Below are positions 17,027-25,679 of a DNA stretch of 53,462 nt, one piece after another (position 1 is the first letter of the stretch; every line of letters starts with the position of its first letter). This stretch comes from Bacillaceae bacterium S4-13-56 (GTDB lineage: Bacteria > Bacillota > Bacilli > Bacillales > JAWJLM01), in NCBI GenBank assembly GCA_040191315.1, contig JAWJLM010000032.1, positions 1 through 53,462 of the forward strand, in the 5' to 3' direction. Position numbers and translations under genes: made by a program. The notes under the pieces were generated by a model. That model was not told where the DNA came from. It searched no databases and saw only the letters and a program-made list of their open reading frames with translations.

Positions 17027-17467
17027 TTGTCCATCGAAGTAGGAAGTAAAGTAAAAGGAAAAGTTACAGGAATTACGAATTTTGGAGCTTTTGTAGAACT
17101 ACCTGGAGGAACAACTGGACTCGTGCATATCAGTGAAGTTGCTGACAGTTATGTAAAAGATGTTAATGATCATTTAAGTGTTGGTGATGAGGTGGAAGTG
17201 AAAGTAATCAGTGAAAAAGACGGTAAAACTGCTCTTTCTATCAAAAAAGCTATCGATCGTCCCGAATCTCAATCATTCCAACGTTCTTCACGACCAGGTA
17301 GAGATGGAAGAAATTCAAAAGACTTTCGTTCCAAAGGAAATTTCAAAGCAAAGGAAAGTTTTGAGGACAAACTCGCTAACTTCTTAAAAGCAAGTGAAGA
17401 AAATCTCTCTACTCTTAGCAAGAACACTGAAACTAAACGTGGTGGTAGAGGCGGACGTCGCGGATAA
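17027..17467 (+). CDS. yabR: S1-domain RNA-binding protein YabR
   Basis: A 146-residue protein beginning at a TTG with AAGGGGG eight bases upstream (first residues LSIEVGSKVKGKVTGITNFG, TTG read as Met). Residues 1-75 are an S1 RNA-binding domain (FGAFVELPGG, GLVHISEVADSYVKDVNDHL, GDEVEVKV). The C-terminus is basic and ends in KRGGRGGRRG. It is very like B. subtilis YabR. YabR normally sits near divIC and spoIIE; here the neighbours differ. The upstream in-frame ATG at 16994 lacks a ribosome site. Confidence 0.9.
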   Translation: MSIEVGSKVKGKVTGITNFGAFVELPGGTTGLVHISEVADSYVKDVNDHLSVGDEVEVKVISEKDGKTALSIKKAIDRPESQSFQRSSRPGRDGRNSKDFRSKGNFKAKESFEDKLANFLKASEENLSTLSKNTETKRGGRGGRRG

Positions 17468-17496
17468 TCACCAATGAACTTATAACTTATACTATC

Positions 17497-17528
17497 AAAA
17501 GGCAAGCCCTTAGCGGCTTGCCTTTTTA
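17497..17528 (+). terminator. Terminator after yabR
   Basis: AAAAGGCAAGCC, CTTAGC loop, GGCTTGCCTTTTT. Confidence 0.9.
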
Positions 17529-17663
17529 CGTTTGTGTAAATGGCTGCCAATATGGTTTCTGTCCCAATTAACGACGCCGCTAAACCAAGTTATGCGTAAC
17601 TTTACGAATAAGCAAACAAAGCAAACAAAAAATATACTATCACAAACAAAAGGTGGTTTTTTT

Positions 17664-18359
17664 ATGAGCATATCCGAATTATTAATAAGACTCACCATAG
17701 GATTTGTCGGGTTATTTGTACTTACAAGAATTATGGGTAGAAAAGAAATAAGCCAAATGACTTTTTTTAATTTTGTTTCTGCAATTGCTATTGGATCTTT
17801 AACTTCAATGCTTATCCTTAGTCAAAATCTTAGTATTAGAAATGGTATGATAGCACTCGTTGGATGGACCATTTTTACTCTTGTTATGGATACTATTGAT
17901 ATAAAGTCAAAATCCGCAAGAAAAGTCACTACGGGAGATCCCATTATTGTAATTAAGGACGGTAAAATTGTAGAGAGAGCGCTGAAGAAAAGTAGGTTAG
18001 ATGTGGATTCTCTTATGGCCATGCTACGCCAGAAGAATGTATTTTCCTTAAACGATGTGGATTATGCAGTTTTTGAAACAAACGGAAAAATCTCGGTTAT
18101 GAAAAATATAGAACAGCAGGCTGCAACTAAAAAGGATATAAACAAAATTTCTTCAGCGAAAGTTTATCCTATCCCCACTGAAGTTATTTCAGATGGAAAA
18201 ATACTAACCAAAAATCTTGAAAAGCTAAACCTTGACCAAAATTGGTTACAACAAGAATTATCTAAAGCTGGAATAGAGACAGTGGATAATGTTTTTTTTG
18301 CACAAGTTTTGCAGGATGGAACACTTCACATCGACCAGGATAATAGACGGGTTCATTAA
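17664..18359 (+). CDS. YetF-like (DUF421) membrane protein
   Basis: A 231-residue protein with three N-terminal membrane helices (about residues 4-75) and a C-terminal cytoplasmic DUF421-type domain. The family signatures are the N-terminal RIMGRKEISQMTFFNFVSAIAIGS, and GDPIIVIKDGKI followed by LDVDSLMAMLRQKNVFSLNDV. B. subtilis has several paralogues (YetF, YdfS, YrbG, YkjA), some of which work at the spore membrane in germination. The ATG at 17664 has an AAAGGTGG ribosome site; the frame is open 44 codons upstream but starts inside the yabR terminator region. Confidence 0.87.
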   Translation: MSISELLIRLTIGFVGLFVLTRIMGRKEISQMTFFNFVSAIAIGSLTSMLILSQNLSIRNGMIALVGWTIFTLVMDTIDIKSKSARKVTTGDPIIVIKDGKIVERALKKSRLDVDSLMAMLRQKNVFSLNDVDYAVFETNGKISVMKNIEQQAATKKDINKISSAKVYPIPTEVISDGKILTKNLEKLNLDQNWLQQELSKAGIETVDNVFFAQVLQDGTLHIDQDNRRVH

Positions 18360-18366
18360 ACATCTA

Positions 18367-18401
18367 AAGCCCCCGCTTTGTTATAAGCGAGGGCTCCTTT
18401 T
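18367..18401. terminator. Bidirectional terminator
   Basis: AGCCCCCGCTT, TGTTAT loop, AAGCGAGGGCT, then CCTTTTGTT. It separates two convergent genes. Confidence 0.85.
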
Positions 18402-18402
18402 G

Positions 18403-19497
18403 TTACTCTTGTAATTCCTTTATCTTTTGATTTAGTTTTTCGAAATACTGGTCAACAAGGGAAAAATCAACTGCTTTTATATAAATATCTTCTAATTGAT
18501 CATGAAGGACTTTTGCGGTTTTTAAATGCTCCATTCCTTCTTTCATCTTTTGTTTATATCGTTGATTGAAGTATGCAATTTCCTCGCCGTATTTTTCATC
18601 TGTTCCTGGAGTAACCGCTTTTTCGTAAACATCTACTATTTCATCCCCATGTCTACTAGGAAAATACTCGTGGGGATCGGTGCTATCAAAAACACATACC
18701 CCTAACTCTCGGATGAGCACCATATCCATACTTTCCGGGTCAAAGCCGCAGTGATAAAGTTCAACATCAAAGTGCCGATCTTCAGCTTCTTGAGCCAGCT
18801 TTTTTAACATCGTTGATTTGCCCGTCCCTGCACGGCCTTTTATAAAAAATCGTTTGTTTAAACCCTCCGTAATATTCGGTATGAAATCCATCACTCCTTT
18901 GGGAGTCGATGCTCCGAAAAAGCGATGGCGAGTAATTCCCTCACCAACCTCACTTTTTTGACCAGTGAAAATAAGATCAATTAGTTTTTCCGTTAACTTA
19001 TTAGCTTTTTCAAAATCCATTTCGTTAATATAAATTTCCTCAAGTTCATCGTGAATCCAAAGACCTTTCTCGAATAAATCGTAAGCTTTTGAATAATAGG
19101 TAGACAACTCAGTTTGTATGTCCACAATCTTTTCCTTACTCTCACGCAATAGATTGGAATCCCAAGCATCACCTAAATTAATATAGTTTTCAATGGCTCC
19201 TGGTGCCTTTGGTTCTAGAACATGTGGTGCTGTTGCATCGAACACTCCAAATTTAAGAGAAGGAATAATGATACCATCTAAGGAATCTGGATCGGATGAA
19301 CAATGAAGCTCCTCGATATCAAATCCTTTTTCATTCCATACTTTTGCGATCTTTTTCATCATGGTGGACTTTCCTGTTCCTGGACCACCTTTTATTAGGT
19401 AGATATGCTCCATACCTTGCATATTTGATTCAAACAGATTGTAAAAACCTTTAGCTGTATTTCCACCTGCAAAGTAGTGCGTTATTTCCCCTGCCAT
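18403..19497 (-). CDS. Tandem P-loop ATPase (PRK06851-like)
   Basis: A 364-residue cytoplasmic protein made of two homologous P-loop NTPase halves. The first Walker A is GGPGTGKST (about residues 37-45) and the second GRAGTGKST (about 221-229). Each is followed by a matching segment: EELHCSSDPDSLDGIIIP then FGVFDATAPH in the first half, ELYHCGFDPESMDMVLI then VCVFDSTDPH in the second. Each half ends with a helical E/K-rich tail. This internal duplication is the hallmark of a Bacillus family with no known role. Start ATG 19497 with AGGAGAGTG nearby. No partner gene is evident. Confidence 0.8.
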   Translation of the reverse strand: MAGEITHYFAGGNTAKGFYNLFESNMQGMEHIYLIKGGPGTGKSTMMKKIAKVWNEKGFDIEELHCSSDPDSLDGIIIPSLKFGVFDATAPHVLEPKAPGAIENYINLGDAWDSNLLRESKEKIVDIQTELSTYYSKAYDLFEKGLWIHDELEEIYINEMDFEKANKLTEKLIDLIFTGQKSEVGEGITRHRFFGASTPKGVMDFIPNITEGLNKRFFIKGRAGTGKSTMLKKLAQEAEDRHFDVELYHCGFDPESMDMVLIRELGVCVFDSTDPHEYFPSRHGDEIVDVYEKAVTPGTDEKYGEEIAYFNQRYKQKMKEGMEHLKTAKVLHDQLEDIYIKAVDFSLVDQYFEKLNQKIKELQE

Positions 19498-19574
19498 AGG
19501 ACACTCTCCTTTGTGAGGTAATCTACATTAACTTATGCACCTTTTTCAAAATAGGTGAATGACCTATAAAATTC

Positions 19575-20474
19575 TTATTCGAAAGATTGTACAATTTTCT
19601 CCGCAATCAAATGACTTTTTAAATCTCGGTCATAGTCTAATAGTTGAAGATCATTTTGCCGTACTCTCGTTAGAAACTCTTCAATAACCCCATAAAAACC
19701 CCTCTTTTGTAGAGTTGGTTCCCAATCATTCGATTCATGAGTCAAAACTTTCTTATCTTTAAAGGAAAAAACTTCATTAACATTGGTCACCATTCGCGTT
19801 TCCTCTGAACTTATTACTTCTACTTTTTCTTGAGTTGTTCCAGCCTCTCTATTCATAACACCAATCGCTGTACCCTCTCTCGCCTCCAGCTGCAGTGAAA
19901 CATGATGAAGTAACCCATTATGGATTTTCCCATGAACATGGAAATTTTCCACATGATAGGGAAATAAGTAAAGTAAAGTATCAATCACATGAATAAAATC
20001 ATCAAATATGAAGGTTCTTGGATCTGTAGCAAGATTAGCACGATTTTTTTGAATGAGTACCATATTTGGATTCTGTACTTCTTTTACCTTTTGATAAGGG
20101 GGAGCAAAGCGTCGATTAAAACCAACCTTTAAAATAAGACCTTTATTTTTAGCTTTGTTCATAAGACGTTCTGACGAAGCAGCATTATATGTAATTGGTT
20201 TATCAACGTAAACGTGGATGCCGTGGTCAAGTAATTGATCAACGATTCTCTCATGTGATTCTGTAGAAGAATGAACAAAAGCAGCCTCCATACCACAATT
20301 CAGCCAATCATTTATATGATTGTATGTATTTTTAATTCGGTGCTTTTCTTTTATTTCTTGCAAAGTCTCAAGATTTCGCGTGCAAATATGCAATTCAATA
20401 TTCACGGTTTGCGTAAGTATGGGTAAATAAGCTTTTTTAGCAATATCACCAATTCCAATCATTCCTATTTTCAC
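19575..20474 (-). CDS. Gfo/Idh/MocA-family oxidoreductase, MviM-like
   Basis: A 299-residue NAD(P)-dependent oxidoreductase. The Rossmann glycine motif is GMIGIGDIAKKAYLP at the N-terminus, followed by FVHSSTESH (about residues 68-76) and the signature VYVDKPIT (about 92-99) with the family's catalytic-region lysine, then VGFNRRFAP. The sequence follows E. coli MviM (YceM) closely across its length. The substrate of MviM is not established. The GTG at 20474 was chosen because GGGAGG lies eight bases upstream. It appears to stand alone. Confidence 0.87.
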   Translation of the reverse strand: MKIGMIGIGDIAKKAYLPILTQTVNIELHICTRNLETLQEIKEKHRIKNTYNHINDWLNCGMEAAFVHSSTESHERIVDQLLDHGIHVYVDKPITYNAASSERLMNKAKNKGLILKVGFNRRFAPPYQKVKEVQNPNMVLIQKNRANLATDPRTFIFDDFIHVIDTLLYLFPYHVENFHVHGKIHNGLLHHVSLQLEAREGTAIGVMNREAGTTQEKVEVISSEETRMVTNVNEVFSFKDKKVLTHESNDWEPTLQKRGFYGVIEEFLTRVRQNDLQLLDYDRDLKSHLIAEKIVQSFE

Positions 20475-20595
20475 TAGAAAAACCTCCCTTAATGTATTTA
20501 ACAATATTTCCTTTTCTATCACAGTATTCTAAAGTTTTCTCCCTGAAGTTAGAAAGGTTTTATGCTTTTTTATTCTATCAACCGACTAAAGTAAC

Positions 20596-20725
20596 AGTGA
20601 AACTTCAATCAGTGGTCGTCCCCACGATTGTTAACACCTAAAGGTCCTTGAACCAATCGGACATGAACCGGTTTTTGCTTAAGATTTGGGGTGGGGTATG
20701 AATGCCTGTTCATGCGAGATAAATT
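20596..20725 (+). repeat. Intergenic repeat A, copy 4 (deleted)
   Basis: AGTGAAACTTCAATCAGTGG, GTCCCCACGATTGTTAACAC, CCTTGAACCAATCGGACATG, then GATTTGGGGTGGGGTATG and CTGTTCATGCGAGATAAAT. Parts of both modules are present with internal deletions. Confidence 0.78.
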
Positions 20726-20760
20726 TTGATAGTATAAAAAGCCCCTAATTTTTCATTGAC

Positions 20761-21573
20761 TTAAATATGTTCAAATCCATTTGCTCTCAAAATAAAAAGG
20801 GCAATAGTCAGAATAATCATTACAACAAGACAGCCGGTATCGTGTTTTTGCCAGACAAGTTGACGAAAGGTTGAACGTTTTCCCCCGGATTGATACCCAC
20901 GCACTTCCATTCCATTGGCCATATCCTCTGCACGATTTAATGAACTTACAAACAAAGGAAGAAAAATTGGAACTAGGGATTTCATTTGTTGAAACAACGA
21001 GCCTTCCCCAAATTCAGTACCTCGAGCACGCTGGGCATCCATTACCTTTTGTGTTTCATCTAAAAGATTGGGAATAAAGCGTAAAGAAATAGAAAGCATT
21101 AAGGATAGCTCATCCACAGGAACTTTAAATACTTTTAAAGGGCGTAACAGATAGTTAATCCCATCAGTGAGATCAATAGGCTTTGTTGTCAAGGTAAGTA
21201 CTGTTGAAATAAATACAATTAAAACAAATCGACAGAAAATATAAAAACCCATTTCAAGTCCATAAGAGGATATCGTAATTGGTCCCCAATCGACATAAAT
21301 AGTTCCTCCAGCTGTAAAAATAATTTGAAGGAAAACGGTAAAAAGAATAAGCCAAATCAGCGGGCGTACTCCTTTAATATAAATACGAAAAGAAACGCCA
21401 GACATCCTCATCACAAATAAGGTAAAGGCCCAGAGTATAGCATAGGTTTGCCAATTATTAGCTAAAAATAAGATTAATATAAAATAAATACCAGAAGCGA
21501 GTTTTGCACGCGGGTCCATAAGATGGAGAATAGATCCCCCTGGGAAATACCTTCCTAAGATAAGCTGGTTCAT
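20761..21573 (-). CDS. ecfT: ECF transporter transmembrane subunit EcfT
   Basis: A 270-residue membrane subunit of an energy-coupling factor transporter. About five membrane segments are followed by the two cytoplasmic coupling helices, whose signatures are AQRARGTEF (about residues 181-189) and MEVRGYQSG (about 221-229). It bridges the two ATPases and an S component. It is the last gene of the leftward EET arm and overlaps the preceding ATPase gene by four bases. In Listeria-type EET loci an ECF transporter supplies flavin to the outside. No S component is encoded in this arm, so one must be supplied from elsewhere. Confidence 0.92.
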   Translation of the reverse strand: MNQLILGRYFPGGSILHLMDPRAKLASGIYFILILFLANNWQTYAILWAFTLFVMRMSGVSFRIYIKGVRPLIWLILFTVFLQIIFTAGGTIYVDWGPITISSYGLEMGFYIFCRFVLIVFISTVLTLTTKPIDLTDGINYLLRPLKVFKVPVDELSLMLSISLRFIPNLLDETQKVMDAQRARGTEFGEGSLFQQMKSLVPIFLPLFVSSLNRAEDMANGMEVRGYQSGGKRSTFRQLVWQKHDTGCLVVMIILTIALFILRANGFEHI

Positions 21574-22427
21574 ACGAGCCCCACCTCGATTAGTTCATCT
21601 GCAAGTTCTTCCACGGTTAGACAAGTCTTTGAGAAACGAACGCCCATTTCTTCTTCAATACTCAATTGCAGTTTTCTTGCATTAGGAACATCAACATTCC
21701 ATTGTTTCAGTTTTTCAACCTCACGAAATATTTCTCGAACGGGTCCATGCATCACAACTTTTCCATGATCCATCACAAGAACATCGTTAGCATAACGTGC
21801 CACATCATCCATATCATGAGTCACCAAAACAGTAGTAAGATTTCTTTCTTTATGCCAAAAGGTTAATAACCCCATTATTTCCTTTTTCCCTTTTGGATCA
21901 AGTCCAGCACCCGGCTCATCTAGAACTAGCACATCAGGTTCCATGGCTAACACACCCGCAATGGCTACTCTCCTCTTTTGGCCACCTGATAAAGAAAAAG
22001 GTGATTTTGATAAAATATCAGGTTCTAAACCAACTAGTTTAATTACATCATATGCAATTTTACGTGCTTCATCCATAGATTTGCCGAAGTTCATAGGTCC
22101 GAAGCAAATATCCTTTTCTACCGTTTCCGCAAAAAGTTGTGATTCAGGAAACTGAAACACCATACCAACCTTTTTTCTCACGTTTTTCAATGCCTTTTTA
22201 TCCTTTTGTTGATTAATAATAAGGTTTCCTACCTTTACTTCTCCCTCACAAGGAATAAGGAGCCCGTTCATAACTTTTAACAGACTTGATTTTCCTGAAC
22301 CTGTATGACCAATCACAGCCGTAAAGGAATTAGGAGGTAGGACTAAATCTATAGAATCAAGAACTCGTGGTGTTCTAATAGGCCCAATGACATAGTCTGC
22401 TGTTACACCGGTAAATGTGATTTGCAT
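21570..22427 (-). CDS. ecfA2: ECF transporter ATPase (EcfA2-like)
   Basis: A 285-residue ABC-type ATPase. Walker A is GHTGSGKSS (about residues 38-46), the Q-loop FQFPES, the signature LSGGQKRRVAIAG (about 144-156), Walker B VLVLDEPGAGLD (about 164-175) and the H-loop VTHDMDD. The order and spacing match EcfA2, which pairs with EcfA1 to drive uptake. The first ATG within the frame (22427) is preferred to a GTG two codons earlier. The gene overlaps the upstream ATPase by about 25 bases and the downstream ecfT by four, so translation is coupled. Confidence 0.92.
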   Translation of the reverse strand: MQITFTGVTADYVIGPIRTPRVLDSIDLVLPPNSFTAVIGHTGSGKSSLLKVMNGLLIPCEGEVKVGNLIINQQKDKKALKNVRKKVGMVFQFPESQLFAETVEKDICFGPMNFGKSMDEARKIAYDVIKLVGLEPDILSKSPFSLSGGQKRRVAIAGVLAMEPDVLVLDEPGAGLDPKGKKEIMGLLTFWHKERNLTTVLVTHDMDDVARYANDVLVMDHGKVVMHGPVREIFREVEKLKQWNVDVPNARKLQLSIEEEMGVRFSKTCLTVEELADELIEVGLV

Positions 22428-23230
22428 ATCCACTTCACCATTTCTTCTTCTGACATATAAATTGGAGGAACTTTTCTCCCTCTACGTTCGAGCTCTCTTC
22501 GAAGTTTCTCTCCTAAAGGAGCTTCTAGACCCGTGCATTCTGAAAAAATCACCCTTGGATCTCCATCCTTCACAATCCGGCCGGACTCTAGCATGATGAC
22601 CCTGTCAGAATGAGCAGCCTCATTCATATCATGGGTAATCGATATAATTGTAATATTTTCTTTCTCTTGTAATTGTCTAAGAGTACCTAGTACTTCTCGT
22701 CTACTCTTTGGATCCAACATAACTAATGCTTCATCTAAAACAAGGATTGATGGTTTAAAAGCAAGGATCCCAGCAATAGCAACTCGTTGCTTTTGTCCCC
22801 CAGATAGTCTAGAAGGATCATGAAACCTGAATTGTGTTAATCCAACCATACCTAACGCTCGATCGACGTTCTCCTTCATTTCCTCATAGGGCATATTTAT
22901 ATTTTCTAACCCAAAGGCAATATCGTCCTGGACAGAGGTACCTACAAATTGATGATCTGGATTTTGAAAGACTAAACCAATATGTCTTCGAGCTTCCCAT
23001 TTCGTTTGATCAGACATAGGAACTCCTGCTATAGAAACTTTGCCGCGATGGGGTTCTAATAGACCAACTAACAACTGTGCTAAAGTAGATTTGCCGGATC
23101 CGTTGTGACCAATGACGGCCAGCCATTCCCCTTGTGTTAAGGAAAACGTGATATCAGACAAAGTCTCTTCCGTTTTTCGCTGGTCATAACGAAAGGAAAG
23201 ATTTTGGACCTCAAGGACCGGTGCTTCCAT
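22403..23230 (-). CDS. ecfA1: ECF transporter ATPase (EcfA1-like)
   Basis: A 275-residue ABC-type ATPase. Walker A GHNGSGKST (about residues 41-49), Q-loop FQNPDHQF typical of EcfA1, signature RLSGGQKQRVAIAG (about 141-154), Walker B ILVLDEALVMLDP (about 162-174), with Ala in place of the usual Pro after the catalytic Glu, and the H-loop ITHDMNEA. It forms a heterodimer with EcfA2. Third gene of the leftward EET arm, 15 bases after dmkA, with an AGGAGGGG ribosome site. Confidence 0.92.
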   Translation of the reverse strand: MEAPVLEVQNLSFRYDQRKTEETLSDITFSLTQGEWLAVIGHNGSGKSTLAQLLVGLLEPHRGKVSIAGVPMSDQTKWEARRHIGLVFQNPDHQFVGTSVQDDIAFGLENINMPYEEMKENVDRALGMVGLTQFRFHDPSRLSGGQKQRVAIAGILAFKPSILVLDEALVMLDPKSRREVLGTLRQLQEKENITIISITHDMNEAAHSDRVIMLESGRIVKDGDPRVIFSECTGLEAPLGEKLRRELERRGRKVPPIYMSEEEMVKWICKSHLPV

Positions 23231-23245
23231 CCGAACCCCTCCTCT

Positions 23246-24184
23246 CTATAACAAAAATGAAATAAGTAAGAAAGCTACGATAGAGCTATTCACTAATATA
23301 AGGTTTTTAACAGCCACAAAAAAAGTTTCTGACTTTTCCTGTTTTCGATTAAACAGTCTTACATGCTTATACACTGGAATCGCTATAACTAAAGTGAAAA
23401 GCATGATAGTTGGAAGTAAGCGGAATAACACAGCCACTATAATAGCACCGAATGTAGCTAAATACAGCAAATCAAATAACCAAATGGAATATTTCTTTCC
23501 CAAATAATAAGGTAACGTATAACGGCGATTCACAATATCATCTTCTAAATCACAGATATTGTTAGCAAGCATTAGATTTGCAATAGTAAAGACACACGGT
23601 AAGGAAACAATGATAATTTCTATGATTTTAATAATATCAGCCTCAAAGCTAATGGTTCTTCCTTGCCATACTAACTGTGCAATTCCTTGATCAAAGGCAT
23701 TCACATACACAATGAGGAAAATAATACCAAATCCCATCGTCGCACCTGAGAAAACCTCTCCTAATGGCATTCTGGAGAAAGGAATAGGACCAAAAGTGTA
23801 CAATATTCCTATGGAAAAACATACAACTCCAATGAGTAAAACGAGTAAATCCGTTCGGAAAACTAACCAAACTCCTAACCCTGTCGCTGTAAAGAAAAGG
23901 GTAAAAATAGTAGTAATAACCACCCATTCAGGTATATTCTGTTGGCCAATAATGTTTCTCTTTTTCCTGTAATCTCTGTCTTTTGCCGTCTTAAAGTCCA
24001 TATAATTGTTAATGGCCGTAGTAGTCAAATCAATCAACAACATCGAAAAAAAGAAAATTAAAGTGTTCATCGGTTGAAATGTGTCATAGCGAAAATAGAC
24101 GAAAAGACATCCTATTAAAAAAGGAAATACACTAGCAATCTTTGTTTGAATTTCTACTAGTTTTAAAAATGAGTTAATGGACAT
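23246..24184 (-). CDS. dmkA: UbiA/MenA-family prenyltransferase DmkA
   Basis: A 312-residue UbiA-family membrane prenyltransferase, like 1,4-dihydroxy-2-naphthoate polyprenyltransferase (MenA). The first Asp-rich motif is NNYMDFKTAKDRD (about residues 59-71) and the second NICDLEDD (about 191-198). There are eight or nine membrane helices. In Listeria-type EET loci this second MenA makes demethylmenaquinone dedicated to external electron transfer, with chain length set by the partner synthase DmkB. The gene lies between fmnB and ecfA1, and dmkB is in the divergent arm. A housekeeping menA is expected elsewhere in the genome. Confidence 0.9.
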   Translation of the reverse strand: MSINSFLKLVEIQTKIASVFPFLIGCLFVYFRYDTFQPMNTLIFFFSMLLIDLTTTAINNYMDFKTAKDRDYRKKRNIIGQQNIPEWVVITTIFTLFFTATGLGVWLVFRTDLLVLLIGVVCFSIGILYTFGPIPFSRMPLGEVFSGATMGFGIIFLIVYVNAFDQGIAQLVWQGRTISFEADIIKIIEIIIVSLPCVFTIANLMLANNICDLEDDIVNRRYTLPYYLGKKYSIWLFDLLYLATFGAIIVAVLFRLLPTIMLFTLVIAIPVYKHVRLFNRKQEKSETFFVAVKNLILVNSSIVAFLLISFLL

Positions 24185-24211
24185 TTTTAGCCCTCCTCTT
24201 CCAGTCTGACC

Positions 24212-25255
24212 TTAGTTCCCCATCGTGAACTCATCATTTGTAATTTCAAAATTCTTTAATCCTTTGGTTATATATACTTTTTTATCAAAGGTTACGAAAA
24301 CAGCCTCTACACCCTCCATATTTTCTAAATGTTTTAGTCCATCCCCTAACCCTTTCGAGAAAATGGTAGTTGAGAGTGCATCTCCATCAATAGAATATTT
24401 ACTAATAATAGATACACCAGCAATATCTCCTTCAAATGGATATCCATCCGCTGGATTTAATAAGTGATGATATCTTACTCCATTCACTTCTATATAACGT
24501 TCATAGACACCAGATGTTACGATAGAAAGGTCTGATGCTGGAAAAATGCCAATCGTTTTCCCTCGGGCCGAAAAAGGATCTTGTATCCCGGTTCTCCATG
24601 GATTTCCAGATGGATTATTCCCCATAACGTAGATATTGCCCCCCAAGTCCACAATTGCAGTCGTTACATTTTCTTCTCTTAAAACTTTAACTGCCTCATC
24701 TGCAATAAATCCCTTAGCAATCGCTCCTAAGTCGAGCTTCATTCCTCTCTCTTTTAGAAAAACGGTCTTTTCTTCTTCATTTAATACAACATTTTCGTAA
24801 TTTATCTTTGGTAAAACCACATCGATTTCTGATTGCTCCGGTTTTCTGGCATCATCAAAGCCAATATGCCATAATCTAGTTAATGGCCCAATGGTAATAT
24901 CGAAGGAGCCATCGGCATCTGAACTATATCGTTTACCTTCCTTAATAAGTCGGAATACATCATCGGAGACTCTAACAGGTTCTATCCCGGCACTATCATT
25001 GACAATATCAATCTCTGAATCTTGTTCTTCAGGACTAATTTGATTCGCAAGTTCTTGGATCCTAGCAATGGCCTTTTCTACAGCTGCTCCTTTTTCTTCA
25101 TCATAAACCTTTACTGTCACAACTGTACCCATTAAAAAAGCAGTTTGTTTATAAGGTTCTTTAAGGAGTTTTACTGATTGCCCTTGAGCAGCAGAACAGC
25201 CGGCTACCAACATTATCATAAGGCTCAGAACAGTTATTAATGTTTTTCTCTTCAT
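24212..25255 (-). CDS. fmnB: ApbE-family FAD:protein FMN transferase, lipoprotein
   Basis: A 347-residue extracytoplasmic lipoprotein that attaches FMN from FAD to Thr/Ser of target proteins. Signal peptide with lipobox VAGC. ApbE motifs: FLMGTVVTVKVYD near the N-terminus, DGSFDITIGPLTRLW (about residues 116-130), KLDLGAIAKGFIAD, IVDLGGNIYVMG, and the C-terminal DGDALSTTIFSKGL with the Mg2+-binding Asp. The ATG at 25255 follows AGAAGGG; a frame 12 codons longer would spoil the signal peptide. First gene of the leftward arm of the EET locus, with a Rex-type site upstream. Likely targets are EET flavoproteins, possibly the lipoprotein at 30683. Confidence 0.93.
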   Translation of the reverse strand: MKRKTLITVLSLMIMLVAGCSAAQGQSVKLLKEPYKQTAFLMGTVVTVKVYDEEKGAAVEKAIARIQELANQISPEEQDSEIDIVNDSAGIEPVRVSDDVFRLIKEGKRYSSDADGSFDITIGPLTRLWHIGFDDARKPEQSEIDVVLPKINYENVVLNEEEKTVFLKERGMKLDLGAIAKGFIADEAVKVLREENVTTAIVDLGGNIYVMGNNPSGNPWRTGIQDPFSARGKTIGIFPASDLSIVTSGVYERYIEVNGVRYHHLLNPADGYPFEGDIAGVSIISKYSIDGDALSTTIFSKGLGDGLKHLENMEGVEAVFVTFDKKVYITKGLKNFEITNDEFTMGN

Positions 25256-25365
25256 ATTTTTCAGAACCCTTCTTAGTGAAAATAAATACATAATTTATAT
25301 ATATCATGTTGGAATGAAAACAAATCATTGTATAAATACGCATAAATTCCTCTTTCCAATCATGA

Positions 25366-25383
25366 TTGTGAACTTATTCACAT
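25366..25383. promoter_or_regulatory. Rex-type operator between the two EET arms
   Basis: TTGTGAACTTATTCACAT matches the Rex consensus TTGTGAA-N4-TTCACAA at all but the last base. It is 110 bases upstream of fmnB and about 300 upstream of ndh2. A weaker likeness, TTGTTCAACATTTCACAT, lies close to the ndh2 start (about 25640-25657). The site suggests derepression of the locus when NADH/NAD+ is high. Confidence 0.7.
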
Positions 25384-25679
25384 TTCAATGTGAGTATATC
25401 ACCGGACCCTTCTCCTGTCTAGGTATTTCCTCCTTTTATCCCCCTTTCCATATGTCAATTTCTGTTTAAAAAACCTATTAAGTCAACGTTTTTCATTGGT
25501 CCTGTAAATATGTATAGAAATCGAACTTTTCTCGCTACCTAGTATTTGTTTCTAATTTGTGAACAGTTGAGCAAATTTTGATTTTCTTTAAGAAAATCCA
25601 TAGACAGTTTAAAAATCACAAGTTAAAATATGTATAGATTGTTCAACATTTCACATAAAGTATAAAAGGAAGTGAGCTT

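Noticed and set aside
20761-23230. Housekeeping ecfA1-ecfA2-ecfT module of the ribosomal protein region
   Set aside because: That module normally lies between rplQ and truA; here the genes run on from dmkA and fmnB, so an EET-linked copy is more likely. A genome-wide check for a second set would settle it.
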